This document shows positions 9,700-18,148 of a DNA stretch of 64,000 nt, piece after piece; the first letter of the stretch is position 1; every line of letters starts with the position of its first letter. Origin of the DNA: Mesobacillus harenae (GTDB taxonomy: Bacteria > Bacillota > Bacilli > Bacillales > Cytobacillaceae). The DNA lies in NCBI RefSeq assembly GCF_013343715.1, contig NZ_JABUNR010000002.1, forward strand, positions 186,001 to 250,000, given 5' to 3'. The position numbers and the translations under genes were made by a program. The notes beneath the pieces are model-generated. The model saw only the letters and a list, made by a program, of their open reading frames with translations, made no database searches and had not been told where the DNA came from.

Positions 9700-11385
9700 T
9701 TACGAGCATCTAAATACTAAGGATTCGTATGGACGCAGCTTAATTGCAGCCAAACTTTGATCTTCATTAACCGGATAGTTGCTAATTAGCAGTTCTGCTT
9801 TGGTGTACTGAATATCTTCAGGCAGCTCAAAGCGGGTTTCTTTTTCGTAAAAATTATTGATGATAATGAGCCTTTCATTCCCAAGTGTCCGGGTATACGC
9901 AAAAATCGAGTCATGATCTTCAAGAATCAGATCATAAGATCCATAAACAATAATTTCGTGTTGTTTACGAAGACTGATTAATTTTTGGTAATGGTAAAAG
10001 ATTGAGTTTTGATCTTCAAGCGCTTTTGCCGCGTTGATTTCTGGATAATTCGGGTTTAGCTGAAGCCACGGAGTGCCAGCTGTGAAACCGGCATTAGCTG
10101 AACTCTCCCACTGCATTGGAGTTCTGGCATTATCCCGTCCCTTTGTGTAAATCGATTCCATTACTTCGTTCGGATCGTAACTCTGCTCTAATACTCGTTC
10201 TTTATAAATGTTTAGACTTTCAATATCGTTATAATCATAAATAGAAGAAAATCTTACATTTGTCATGCCGATTTCTTCCCCCTGGTAAATGTACGGAGTC
10301 CCTTGCATCATATGGAGAAGTGTTCCGAGCATCTTTGCTGATTCAACCCGATATTCTCCGTCATTTCCGAATCGCGAAACAATCCGGGGCTGGTCATGGT
10401 TGTTCCAGTATAAGCTGTTCCAGCCTTTATTCTCGAGCTGTTTTTGCCATTTCGATAAATTTGCCTTTAGGTCCTTTAAGTCCAGTGGCTTCAAGTCCCA
10501 TTTTTGCTTGCCCGGCTGTTTATCAAGGCTCATATGTTCAAATTGAAACACCATGTTCAGCTCTTTGCGATCTTCGCCAGTATAAAGCTCGGCTTGCTCC
10601 GGCGATACACCAGGGCATTCTCCGACAGTCATGATGTCATACTCTGACAAGACTTCTTTGTTCATTTCCTGAAGAAAATCATGGACTCGTTCTCCATTAG
10701 GCTCATACTCTTTATTAACCGGGTCTCCTGAAATAAAGTCTTCATACGGGGCGAGGAATTCCTTTTTTGAGATCATATTAATGACATCCATTCGGAATCC
10801 ATCAACACCTTTATCAAGCCAGAACTTCATCATTTTATAAATTTCATCCCGCAGCTCGGGGTTCTCCCAGTTAACATCTGGCTGTTTTTTGGAGAACATA
10901 TGCAGGTAATATTCACCCGTCTGGTCATCGTACTCCCAGGCCGAGCCACCGAAGACGGCAGTCCAGTCCGTTGGTGCCTTCCCATTTAAAGGCGGACGCC
11001 AAATATAATAATCACGATAAGGATTATCTTTTGGTTTACGGGCTTCCGTAAACCATTGATGTTCATCTGAAGTATGGTTAACAACCAGATCCATAACCAG
11101 CTTAATGCCACGGTTATGCATCTCTTCAAGCAGTTCCTCCCAATCCTTTAACGTACCAAACTCGTCCATAATGTCCTCATAGTTACTGATATCATAACCA
11201 TTATCATCATTGGGTGATTTATAGACAGGAGAAAGCCAGACCACATCAACCCCAAGCTTCTTCAAGTAATCAAGCTTAGAAATAATCCCACGAATGTCCC
11301 CGATCCCATCTCCATTGCTGTCCATGAAACTCCGTGGGTAAATTTGATAGATAACACTCTCTTTCCACCACTGTTTTCCTTTCAT
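9700..11385 (-). CDS. malL: oligo-1,6-glucosidase / alpha-glucosidase (GH13)
   Basis: This 561-residue cytoplasmic glycoside hydrolase cleaves short alpha-glucosides from starch or sucrose isomers. All GH13 regions are intact: DLVVNH (99-104), QPDVNW (168-173), GFRMDVIN with nucleophile D200, VGECPG with acid/base E256, and NNHDQPR with D331. Valine after D200 is the usual mark of alpha-1,6-acting members. The metal-binding loop DSNGDGIGD is at 22-30. AAAGGAG precedes the ATG. No transporter or regulator gene adjoins it. An inverted repeat at 11411-11428 may be its operator. The symbol is by family likeness; exact specificity is not provable here. Confidence 0.88.
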   Translation of the reverse strand: MKGKQWWKESVIYQIYPRSFMDSNGDGIGDIRGIISKLDYLKKLGVDVVWLSPVYKSPNDDNGYDISNYEDIMDEFGTLKDWEELLEEMHNRGIKLVMDLVVNHTSDEHQWFTEARKPKDNPYRDYYIWRPPLNGKAPTDWTAVFGGSAWEYDDQTGEYYLHMFSKKQPDVNWENPELRDEIYKMMKFWLDKGVDGFRMDVINMISKKEFLAPYEDFISGDPVNKEYEPNGERVHDFLQEMNKEVLSEYDIMTVGECPGVSPEQAELYTGEDRKELNMVFQFEHMSLDKQPGKQKWDLKPLDLKDLKANLSKWQKQLENKGWNSLYWNNHDQPRIVSRFGNDGEYRVESAKMLGTLLHMMQGTPYIYQGEEIGMTNVRFSSIYDYNDIESLNIYKERVLEQSYDPNEVMESIYTKGRDNARTPMQWESSANAGFTAGTPWLQLNPNYPEINAAKALEDQNSIFYHYQKLISLRKQHEIIVYGSYDLILEDHDSIFAYTRTLGNERLIIINNFYEKETRFELPEDIQYTKAELLISNYPVNEDQSLAAIKLRPYESLVFRCS

Positions 11386-11410
11386 ACTATCTCTCCTTTT
11401 CTAATTAAAT

Positions 11411-11428
11411 ACTAGTTCGCAAACTAGT
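11411..11428. promoter_or_regulatory. inverted repeat, possible operator of the glucosidase gene
   Basis: ACTAGTT-CGCA-AACTAGT is a perfect 7-bp inverted repeat centred about 35 bases upstream of the start codon. Size and position suit a repressor site of the LacI/GntR kind controlling sugar genes. The regulator is unknown and not encoded in the window. Confidence 0.4.
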
Positions 11429-11990
11429 AAGGCAGGTATCCTAATCTAACTTTTCCTTAAGTAATAAGTGAACTTGTTCTGTATTTAAAAGGTTTTTTAT
11501 TTATTATTTAAAATTACCCTCTTGCTCTTTATATCCAAAAACCCCAGTTGTTTTTTCTTCAATAACACTTTGCACCTGTTGTGAAAGGTCAGATCCCACG
11601 CCTTCACAAGGAGAAATACTGCCTGAAAAAACCTATCCATAATACTAACAAGTAGCTCTAGTCCAGTGAAAAACCAAAAGCTTTGAAGCACTTGTAACAT
11701 CAGTGATTATTGGCACACCCTCATCTCTCTGTACACTAATTTTAAGTATACATCAAAAAAGGAACAGGATGAATCGTGTTAGTTAAAGTAAAACCGTGGG
11801 TTTATTTGAGGTTAGGATTGTATTTTTAAATTTATATACTTTTTGGCAGGACTGGCATGCCTTATTAATACTCTAAGAACAAATTTTAAAAAGAGAGCCT
11901 CTCCGACTATCTTTCAACAGAGGTATAATTTGTATTACAGGTTTCTGTACCGAAAACTTATTAGGTTCTTTTTAAAATAAATAAAATGCT
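11429..11990. other. intergenic stretch without a supported gene
   Basis: This is AT-rich DNA between the divergent glucosidase and ECF sigma genes. A 67-codon minus-strand frame at 11497-11700 has no ribosome site, an odd Phe/Leu/Lys-rich composition and no family likeness, so I do not call it. Otherwise I see only promoter-like AT-rich sequence. Confidence 0.5.
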
Positions 11991-12015
11991 TGAAACTTTT
12001 TCAAACTCTCTGTCC
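11991..12015 (+). promoter_or_regulatory. candidate ECF-type autoregulatory promoter
   Basis: TGAAAC at 11991-11996 is followed after about 15 bases by GTCC (12012-12015), close to the TGAAAC-N16-CGTC pattern used by many ECF sigma factors. It sits 27-50 bases before the sigma gene start, which suggests self-activation. The -10 element deviates from CGTC. Confidence 0.45.
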
Positions 12016-12041
12016 ACTAATAGTCAGAAAGGAGTTGTGAA

Positions 12042-12575
12042 ATGAAGAATCAGAATATCAAGCTTGTCAAAAAAGCAATTAACGGAAACACAAAAGCTTT
12101 TGAACTTTTAATCAAACAGCATTATGAACAACTTTACAGGACAGCTTTCTTGTACGTACATAACCAGGAAGACTCGCTCGATATTGTCCAGGAAACGACT
12201 TATCAGGCTTTTAAATCTATTCACACATTAAAAAACCCTGAATATTTCATGACATGGCTAACTCGGATTTTGATTAGATGCTCAAGGGATTTGCAGATTA
12301 AAAGTAAAACGGTTATTCCATTGACAGAAAACATGCTGTCCGCTGTCAAACCCTTCCCGGAGATTAAAAATGAAGACTCAACTATGCTTCTCGAGATAAT
12401 CGCAAATCTTGATAAACGTTACCGAACTGCAATCATCCTGTTTTATTACCATGATCATTCTATAAGAACCATCAGTGAACTCATGGAGATTCCCGAGGGA
12501 ACGGTTAAAACCTATTTAAGCAGAGGTAAGGAAGCACTTAGAAAAATTTTGATAAAGGAGCAGTGCCATGGATAA
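12042..12575 (+). CDS. ECF RNA polymerase sigma factor (SigV/SigW group)
   Basis: This 177-residue sigma-70 family protein has region 2 in FELLIKQHYEQLYRTAFLYVHNQEDSLDIVQETTYQAFKS and region 4 helix-turn-helix in IRTISELMEIPEGTVKTYLSRGKEALRKIL. Region 3 is absent, as expected for ECF factors. AAAGGAG precedes the ATG. Its end overlaps the next gene by 8 bases, so the two are translationally coupled and the downstream DUF4179-type membrane protein is the probable anti-sigma factor. Stimulus is unknown; such pairs usually respond to envelope stress. Confidence 0.87.
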   Translation: MKNQNIKLVKKAINGNTKAFELLIKQHYEQLYRTAFLYVHNQEDSLDIVQETTYQAFKSIHTLKNPEYFMTWLTRILIRCSRDLQIKSKTVIPLTENMLSAVKPFPEIKNEDSTMLLEIIANLDKRYRTAIILFYYHDHSIRTISELMEIPEGTVKTYLSRGKEALRKILIKEQCHG

Positions 12576-13971
12576 CAACAAAATGAAGGACGCAATAGAC
12601 CAAATTGATGTTCCAAAGGAAGCTGTTATGAAGGCAATTGAAAAAGGAATCGCACAAGGACGCCAGGCAACTAGAAAGCCAAGGAAAAAGGTATTCATCA
12701 CAACCATCGCTGCAGCCTCGCTTATTGGATTAACTCTTTCATCCGGTCTTATCAATCCGAGCATGAATCGTGTGCTGGCTGCTGCCCCGTTAATTGGAGG
12801 AATTTACGAAGAATTCGGAGACAAGCTGGGTATGCATCTGTCCGCACAGAACCTTGTATCTGATTTGAATATGGCCGCAACTGCAAACGGTATGACAGTT
12901 GAACTGAATAACGCCTACTTTGACGGCGACTCGGTTTCCGTTACTGGCGATATAACAGGAGATCTTGATAAAGGAACGAATGAGACTGGCGAACTAAGCT
13001 TCGATATGAATTTTGAAAACAATAATGGTGATAGCGATCCTTGGCTAAACGGGATGTCAACCGCATCAAAAAGAACTAAAAGCGGCTATAAGTTTCAATG
13101 GAAGCTGGCATACCCCTATGAAACCATTCATAAAGGATTTACTCTTCCGATTACGATCCATTATATAAACGGGATAAAAGGTGAGTGGACGTTTAACATA
13201 CCAATCTCACAGGATAAGATTGAAACGATCGCCATCGATCAATCCCAAGCGTATGAAGGGCTTCAGATCTACATAAAAGAAATCCTTTTGGCCAATGCTT
13301 CAACAACTCTCGAATTTAAGACAATATCAGCATTTGAGAGAGATCATATAGACCTTTATAAAGCAGTAGACGACTTAGGGAATGAGTTGTTCTACTATGA
13401 AAACAACACTACACTTTCCAGAACAGCGGAGCAAGATGGCTTTCACACCAACCTCCGCAAGAACATGGAAAAACTTAATGGGAAGGCTCAATCGATTACC
13501 TTATACCCTTCAGTCTCAATTTCTGATCCTCCGGTCCGCAAACTGCTTAATGCCGGTTCTTTTACATTGGAAAGTGAGCGTTCGAATCTTGGAATAAAAG
13601 TTAACAAAATCAAGGAAGTGGGCAAGACATTACTATTAGATTATGAGTTTACAGGCATGCCAGAGGATATTAGCAAAAACCAATTAGCTATTCTTTTAAA
13701 CAATTTATCCTATAGCCTTACTTTGATTGATAGGGAGTTTGCGGATAAAATTGACCCTGCCAATCCTGTACCTCCTGCCAGTCACAGTATTTCAAAAAAT
13801 GAAGTGACGCTGTTAGATAAAGAGACACTGCGTTTCCAGTCGGTATTTGACCTGGATGGGGAAGATCATATTAAAAACTATTCGTTGGAAAATACCCTTC
13901 TTCAAATTGATTTTTCAAGTTTTATAGAAACAAAAAAATTAGCACCTTTTAAAGTAACACTGCCGAAATAA
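12568..13971 (+). CDS. DUF4179-type membrane protein, probable anti-sigma factor
   Basis: This 467-residue protein has a cytoplasmic N-terminus of about 45 residues ending in a basic patch (RKPRKK), one membrane segment (VFITTIAAASLIGLTLSSGL, about 47-66) and then an AAPLIGGIYEEFGDKLG block typical of DUF4179 proteins, which are repeatedly found behind ECF sigma genes. The rest is an extracytoplasmic beta-rich region. Overlap with the sigma gene implies balanced synthesis. Anti-sigma function is inferred. A strong hairpin follows 3 bases after the stop. Confidence 0.8.
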   Translation: MDNNKMKDAIDQIDVPKEAVMKAIEKGIAQGRQATRKPRKKVFITTIAAASLIGLTLSSGLINPSMNRVLAAAPLIGGIYEEFGDKLGMHLSAQNLVSDLNMAATANGMTVELNNAYFDGDSVSVTGDITGDLDKGTNETGELSFDMNFENNNGDSDPWLNGMSTASKRTKSGYKFQWKLAYPYETIHKGFTLPITIHYINGIKGEWTFNIPISQDKIETIAIDQSQAYEGLQIYIKEILLANASTTLEFKTISAFERDHIDLYKAVDDLGNELFYYENNTTLSRTAEQDGFHTNLRKNMEKLNGKAQSITLYPSVSISDPPVRKLLNAGSFTLESERSNLGIKVNKIKEVGKTLLLDYEFTGMPEDISKNQLAILLNNLSYSLTLIDREFADKIDPANPVPPASHSISKNEVTLLDKETLRFQSVFDLDGEDHIKNYSLENTLLQIDFSSFIETKKLAPFKVTLPK

Positions 13972-13974
13972 TAA

Positions 13975-14004
13975 AAACCTCCTATCCATTTGGCTAGGAG
14001 GTTT
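13975..14004 (+). terminator. terminator of the ECF/DUF4179 operon
   Basis: A 10-bp stem AAACCTCCTA/TAGGAGGTTT (13975-13984 with 13995-14004) lies immediately after the operon. The T-tract is short (GTTTATG). Confidence 0.75.
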
Positions 14005-14010
14005 ATGTGG

Positions 14011-14049
14011 TACAGGCACCATCCAGAAAAATGGATGGTGCCTGTCACC
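14011..14049. repeat. palindromic GGTGACAGGCACC-type element, copy 1
   Basis: A 14-bp perfect inverted repeat ACAGGCACCATCCA/TGGATGGTGCCTGT (14012-14025 with 14032-14045) ends in CACC. The same motif recurs at 21325-21370 and 52940-52990. It lies between the convergent DUF4179 and sortase genes. Confidence 0.85.
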
Positions 14050-14059
14050 CGAACCTATA

Positions 14060-14710
14060 TTAAGTTTCTACTTCATTGCCAGTCTTTGATCCGATTAATT
14101 CTCCAAATAGTACGTACCGTTCTGGAGCGTCGCCGATATAGGTGAATGGATAACAGGTTGTTACGGTGAGTGACGCCTCGGGTTTTGGTACAATAACCGT
14201 TCTGTCATCTGCATCGACAATACGAATTTTTTTAACCCTGTAGGTAAACTCGCCTGCTGATGTTTCAACTATTATCACATCTCCCTCATCCACTTCACCT
14301 AATCTGCGAAAGACAGTATCTCTATGGCCGGAAAGGACACTATTGTTATTTTCACCAGGGAGAACACTCCCTGAGAAATGGCCAACTCCTTTTTCAAGCT
14401 GAGCTTCAGCTGTTCCTTCAAAGACCGAGATCGAAATCTCAAGCTTTGGAATACTTATACTGCCTATTTCCTGACCCTCACTGGGCTGTTCTGAATATAA
14501 GCTGCTTCCATCACCTTGATGTATATCGTTTCCCGGCTCTAGTGAAGTAACATCCTCGCTTGCACTGGTTTGCTCAACGGCCATATACCCTTTTGTCCAC
14601 TTTATGGTATGTGATACAGCCATATACACGCCGGAAGCAATCAGAAACCAGGCAATGAATAAAACGAAGGTCCGTTTGTTTATTTTTCTTTCCTTATCGT
14701 TCCGACCCAT
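14060..14710 (-). CDS. class D sortase
   Basis: This 216-residue membrane-anchored transpeptidase attaches surface proteins carrying an LPXTA-like signal to the cell wall. An N-terminal membrane anchor (about 14-32) precedes a Ser/Glu-rich linker and the catalytic domain. The triad is intact: H129 in VLSGHRDT, C186 in TVTTCYPF and R198 in APERYVL. The TTCYPF motif is typical of classes D and E. Its ATG overlaps the stop of the upstream acidic surface protein (TAATG), so enzyme and substrate form a dedicated two-gene operon. Confidence 0.92.
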   Translation of the reverse strand: MGRNDKERKINKRTFVLFIAWFLIASGVYMAVSHTIKWTKGYMAVEQTSASEDVTSLEPGNDIHQGDGSSLYSEQPSEGQEIGSISIPKLEISISVFEGTAEAQLEKGVGHFSGSVLPGENNNSVLSGHRDTVFRRLGEVDEGDVIIVETSAGEFTYRVKKIRIVDADDRTVIVPKPEASLTVTTCYPFTYIGDAPERYVLFGELIGSKTGNEVET

Positions 14711-15705
14711 TAATGTTCACCGTATTTTCTCCTGCCTTTAAGCATGAATCCACCAAGCATTACGGCTCCCATTCCCATTAAAATATAAGCTACAGAACTT
14801 GACGCTGTATCGGGCATCTCTGCGCCCTGCTCAGTTTCAGCCTGGCTTGGTTGTTCACTGGTGTAATACTCTAATGAATCATCCAGATCATAAACAAAAT
14901 CATAATCTTCTGGTGTTTCTCCATATTCATTAAGAAGACCCACATACTCATCGTGTGTAAGATCATATTCCCCAATCAGTTCTTGCTCATTTTCATCGGT
15001 TAGCACCGGTCCTACCGTTGCTTCAAGATCTTCAAATAAATTTAAGTCGTTTAAATTCATATCATAGGTATCGTCTAGATATCTATTAAACTCGTCAACC
15101 GACCATCCAAGTGGCACTAAATAAGTCTCCTCTAGTTCTGACTGATCAATTCCAGATTCATCAGATGTTGCTTGGTCACTTGTTGAATCTCCAGAATTCA
15201 CCTGGTCATTGCCTGACTCCGATGTGGATTGATCAGTTACAGTAGTCTGCTCGTTATCCGAATCTCCAGTTGTTGCTTGGTCATTACCCGACCCTTCATT
15301 TACCGGAGTCTGACCACTATCTTGTAATGCATTTTCTAGATCCCCGACAAAGTGAATATTATCACGATTATCATAAGCTGCGAGAAATGAGACAAGTTCA
15401 TCCGTATTTAAATTATATTTTTCCATGATGTCCAGGATATTGGGATCTTCAGTATCTGTATTTCCTATCATATCTACATCAATCGGCTCTCCTATGTCAG
15501 CCTCAAGATCCCCGGTTGTAGTGTAGTCACTTAGGGAAGTACCATAATTATCTTCAAGGTAGCTGTTCCAATCGCTTTCTGACCATCCAGTTAGAGCAGG
15601 ATATTGATCCTGTACTTCATTGTATTCAATTGCGCCCGCTGAAAGGGGAGCAATTCCGAAAGCTAACACTGAAGCCGCCGCAATCGGCTTAATTTGTTTT
15701 TTCAT
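14710..15705 (-). CDS. processed acidic surface protein, sortase substrate
   Basis: This 331-residue secreted protein has a signal peptide (KKQIKPIAAASVLAFGIAP) and two ~90-residue repeats, the first opening YPALTGWSESDWNSYLEDNY and the second YLVPLGWSVDEFNRYLDDTY. A Ser/Thr/Asp/Gln linker joins them, and the C-terminal sorting signal is MPDTA, then a hydrophobic segment and the basic tail KGRRKYGEH. MPDTA is a variant of the LPXTA signal used by class D sortases, and the sortase is the next gene. The ATG at 15705 has AAGGAGGAG upstream; an extension to 15804 lacks one. Strongly acidic; biological role unknown. Confidence 0.88.
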   Translation of the reverse strand: MKKQIKPIAAASVLAFGIAPLSAGAIEYNEVQDQYPALTGWSESDWNSYLEDNYGTSLSDYTTTGDLEADIGEPIDVDMIGNTDTEDPNILDIMEKYNLNTDELVSFLAAYDNRDNIHFVGDLENALQDSGQTPVNEGSGNDQATTGDSDNEQTTVTDQSTSESGNDQVNSGDSTSDQATSDESGIDQSELEETYLVPLGWSVDEFNRYLDDTYDMNLNDLNLFEDLEATVGPVLTDENEQELIGEYDLTHDEYVGLLNEYGETPEDYDFVYDLDDSLEYYTSEQPSQAETEQGAEMPDTASSSVAYILMGMGAVMLGGFMLKGRRKYGEH

Positions 15706-15889
15706 GTTGAACTCCTCCTTGTTAAAATTTGGCAGATGTGTAACAGCATTTTTAGAGCCTGCAGCAAAGCTGCGATATATATTCCTTTTGCTCCTATTAT
15801 TCAACTACCCTGAAGAAAAGCTCCTAAACGGGAAATTAATATATCCCCGCTTTACCCTCTAAACTTTCAGAAAGAAATCTTTTTAAAAG

Positions 15890-15918
15890 TTCACGATGTA
15901 CGCTTTCTGCAATATAAT
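15890..15918 (+). promoter_or_regulatory. sigma-A promoter
   Basis: TTCACG (15890-15895), a 17-base spacer and a consensus TATAAT (15913-15918) lie just ahead of the small membrane protein gene at 15939. Confidence 0.65.
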
Positions 15919-15938
15919 GATAATGAGGTGAAAATCCA

Positions 15939-16328
15939 GTGTGTGTTTCTAATAATGCAATAGAACAACAAGCTTATAGCTTTGCAACAAAGATATGCAA
16001 ACAATCACTTTATAAACCATTACGATTTGACACTATTGGAAATACAAGCATTCTTATAGAAACTAAAAGCTCCCATCCAAATAGCTTTGACTCCTTGAAA
16101 GAGGAGGCGCTGCCTTTGATAACAAAGGTGATTTTGGAAGATAAGTATGGTCGGCTTTTCTCTATTGAACCAAACGATATAGGATTGAGATTTGCTAAAG
16201 GGGACATCACCTATAACGATTACTTACGGTTACAAAAGAAAGGCAACAGGCAGCTGATTCTCATTTTTCTTGGGGTTACCGGTTTATTCTCCGGTATGAG
16301 CTGGGTGTTTATAAATTTATTAATATAA
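15939..16328 (+). CDS. small tail-anchored protein of unknown function
   Basis: This 129-residue protein was not recognised. The N-terminal ~105 residues are soluble with three cysteines near the start (MCVSNN..., FATKICKQS). A single C-terminal membrane segment (LILIFLGVTGLFSGMSWVFINLLI, 105-128) would anchor it with the soluble part in the cytoplasm. The GTG start at 15939 is preceded by TGAGGTG at 8 bases and by a good sigma-A promoter, so it is very likely expressed as a single-gene unit. It ends at the bidirectional hairpin at 16370-16404. Confidence 0.7.
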   Translation: MCVSNNAIEQQAYSFATKICKQSLYKPLRFDTIGNTSILIETKSSHPNSFDSLKEEALPLITKVILEDKYGRLFSIEPNDIGLRFAKGDITYNDYLRLQKKGNRQLILIFLGVTGLFSGMSWVFINLLI

Positions 16329-16369
16329 AGGATTTTTTTAAAGATAAAGCTTGTAAAACTAAAAGGTAA

Positions 16370-16404
16370 AAAGTGCAGTGAATCAAAATGATTCACTGCA
16401 CTTT
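16370..16404. terminator. bidirectional terminator hairpin
   Basis: A perfect 15-bp stem AAAGTGCAGTGAATC/GATTCACTGCACTTT (16370-16384 with 16390-16404) with a 5-base loop lies between convergent genes. Confidence 0.88.
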
Positions 16405-16419
16405 AAGTTTCTATTTAAA

Positions 16420-17334
16420 TCAGGAGGTTAAAGTAAACAAGCTAATCTCAGGGAGACAATTTATACGGATCGGCACATCACTGAAACCTACTCCACGATT
16501 AACATATAACCGATTTCCTGAAGCACCATATCCATCTATCCAGCCATCAGCGTGCACCTCATCCTTCTTGGTGTATGTCATATACGTCCATTCCGGAGCA
16601 AATGGAATCCGAACTTGTCCCCCGTGAGTATGGCCGGCAACGGTAAACGGAGCGGCATCGGCCGGCAGCTTCCCGAAAGTATCTGGGTTATGCATCATTA
16701 CCATACGGGGTGAAGAACTAGGGATTTCTTCAAGAGCTTTAGCTGGATCCGCTTCGTTTGGCCAGGCTGCTCCAATCCCCGCAAGATACAGGCTATCCGA
16801 GGACGGGTTACCTATTTCAACCTGATCCCCCTCTGAAAGTGTCAATGGCACAGATTCATTATGAAGTACCTCAATTCCCATTTCATTTAGTGTAGAAGTT
16901 ACGTTCTGAGCTGCTTGATCGTTCGGTTCATCAGTTCTAAGTTTCATAGCATAATCATGATTGCCAAGCACTGCAAAAACAGGAATGTCTGTTTTAGTCA
17001 AAGGACGTAAAAGTTCTTTTACGTGTTTCATTTCTTTGTCTGAATCCTTTACGGCATGATAGATAAAATCACCCAGTATCAAGACGGCAGCCGGTTCCAT
17101 GCTCGCAAGTTTTTCGGAAATACGGGTAACAGTCGCTGTGTTATCCATCCACATTCCAACCTGAAAATCCCCGACAACGGCTACTTCCTTTCCTTCCCAT
17201 TCAGCCGGCAAATTCTCTATAACTGCTTCTTCTTCTTGTATATCGATAAAATATGGTTCTGCAAGACCCCATACTAATATGAGTAGAATTAATACTCCTA
17301 ATACAATACCGATTATGTTCGATTTGAATTTCAT
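16420..17334 (-). CDS. membrane-anchored metallophosphoesterase (YkoQ/YaeI-like)
   Basis: This 304-residue calcineurin-like phosphoesterase has an N-terminal membrane anchor (about 8-27). The dinuclear metal motifs are all present: VVGDFQVG, LILGDFIYH, LGNHDY, MMHNPD and VAGHTHGGQ. GDFQ replaces the more usual GDxH in the first motif, a feature of some membrane phosphoesterases that act on lipids or nucleotides. It is followed by PAP2 and cardiolipin-synthase-like genes in the same direction upstream, a small group compatible with membrane-lipid turnover. Substrate unknown. Confidence 0.85.
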   Translation of the reverse strand: MKFKSNIIGIVLGVLILLILVWGLAEPYFIDIQEEEAVIENLPAEWEGKEVAVVGDFQVGMWMDNTATVTRISEKLASMEPAAVLILGDFIYHAVKDSDKEMKHVKELLRPLTKTDIPVFAVLGNHDYAMKLRTDEPNDQAAQNVTSTLNEMGIEVLHNESVPLTLSEGDQVEIGNPSSDSLYLAGIGAAWPNEADPAKALEEIPSSSPRMVMMHNPDTFGKLPADAAPFTVAGHTHGGQVRIPFAPEWTYMTYTKKDEVHADGWIDGYGASGNRLYVNRGVGFSDVPIRINCLPEISLFTLTS

Positions 17335-17376
17335 CTTGTCATATTCTCCTCCTGTCAGTTATCTTAGGAAGCGCGA

Positions 17377-18099
17377 TTAAAATTTATGTTGGAAAAATTC
17401 CCGAATGGTTTTTAATGGCCTGATCGAATTTGCAGTTTGCCATTGCACCCATTCCAAGGCAAGAATCGATAGAATCATCCAAATAGCTCCAGCTAGGTGC
17501 CCAGCGATAACGTCACTCGGAAAATGAGCTCCCAGGTAGATCCGCGACATCCCAATCAGTACAACTAACAATCCAGCAAGACATGCGGCGACCCATTTAA
17601 TCGACTTTTTCAGCTCTGAACGAATAATAAAATAGGTGATAAACCCGTAGAAAATAAGGGAACCAAGAGAATGCCCACTGGGAAAGCTATAGCCAATTGC
17701 GTCTATTTCTGGATTAATAGAAGGACGTCCTCTTCCATAGTAATATTTTAATAGCCTAGTCAGTAACCCGCCTCCGCCAATACCGATAATGAAAAAAAGA
17801 ATCCCCCATTTATCTTTCACTTTTATCCACAGAGTCAGAATAGTGATTATAGATAATGTTGCTAAAAACCAGACAGATCCTAGTTCTGTTATAAAAATCA
17901 TTGCCTGATTGAGCGTACTACTTTCAATAGCTCTAAAAAAACCTATTACAGCATCATCAAAAGTTTTCAGCTCCTGTTCCAACATTTCCTCTGCAATTTC
18001 TGCAAATAAATAGACAAAAAACATGGATGTTACTAAACCCGTTAGCACTAAGAGTACAGGAAAAGCTGCTTTTTTCATCTTTTCTTTATTTGTTTCCAA
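17377..18099 (-). CDS. PAP2 family lipid phosphatase
   Basis: This integral membrane phosphatase of the phosphatidic acid / undecaprenyl-pyrophosphate phosphatase class has six membrane segments and the three catalytic motifs KYYYGRGRP, PSGHS and SRIYLGAHFPSDV. I favour a TTG start at 18099 (240 residues) because AAGGGGGG lies 8 bases upstream. An ATG at 18135 (252 residues) has only a weak AAGG, and the ATG at 18117 has none. It lies 42 bases upstream of the metallophosphoesterase and 13 bases downstream of the phospholipase-D-like gene, so the three may be co-transcribed. Confidence 0.85.
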   Translation of the reverse strand: METNKEKMKKAAFPVLLVLTGLVTSMFFVYLFAEIAEEMLEQELKTFDDAVIGFFRAIESSTLNQAMIFITELGSVWFLATLSIITILTLWIKVKDKWGILFFIIGIGGGGLLTRLLKYYYGRGRPSINPEIDAIGYSFPSGHSLGSLIFYGFITYFIIRSELKKSIKWVAACLAGLLVVLIGMSRIYLGAHFPSDVIAGHLAGAIWMILSILALEWVQWQTANSIRPLKTIREFFQHKF

Positions 18100-18148
18100 G
18101 TATTTGTCCCCCCTTGCCATTAATATTTTTTGCATCTAGCCTTGTAAA

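Noticed and set aside
11497..11700. 67-codon minus-strand frame in the gap before the second ECF sigma gene
   Set aside because: No ribosome site, biased composition and no family likeness; treated as chance.
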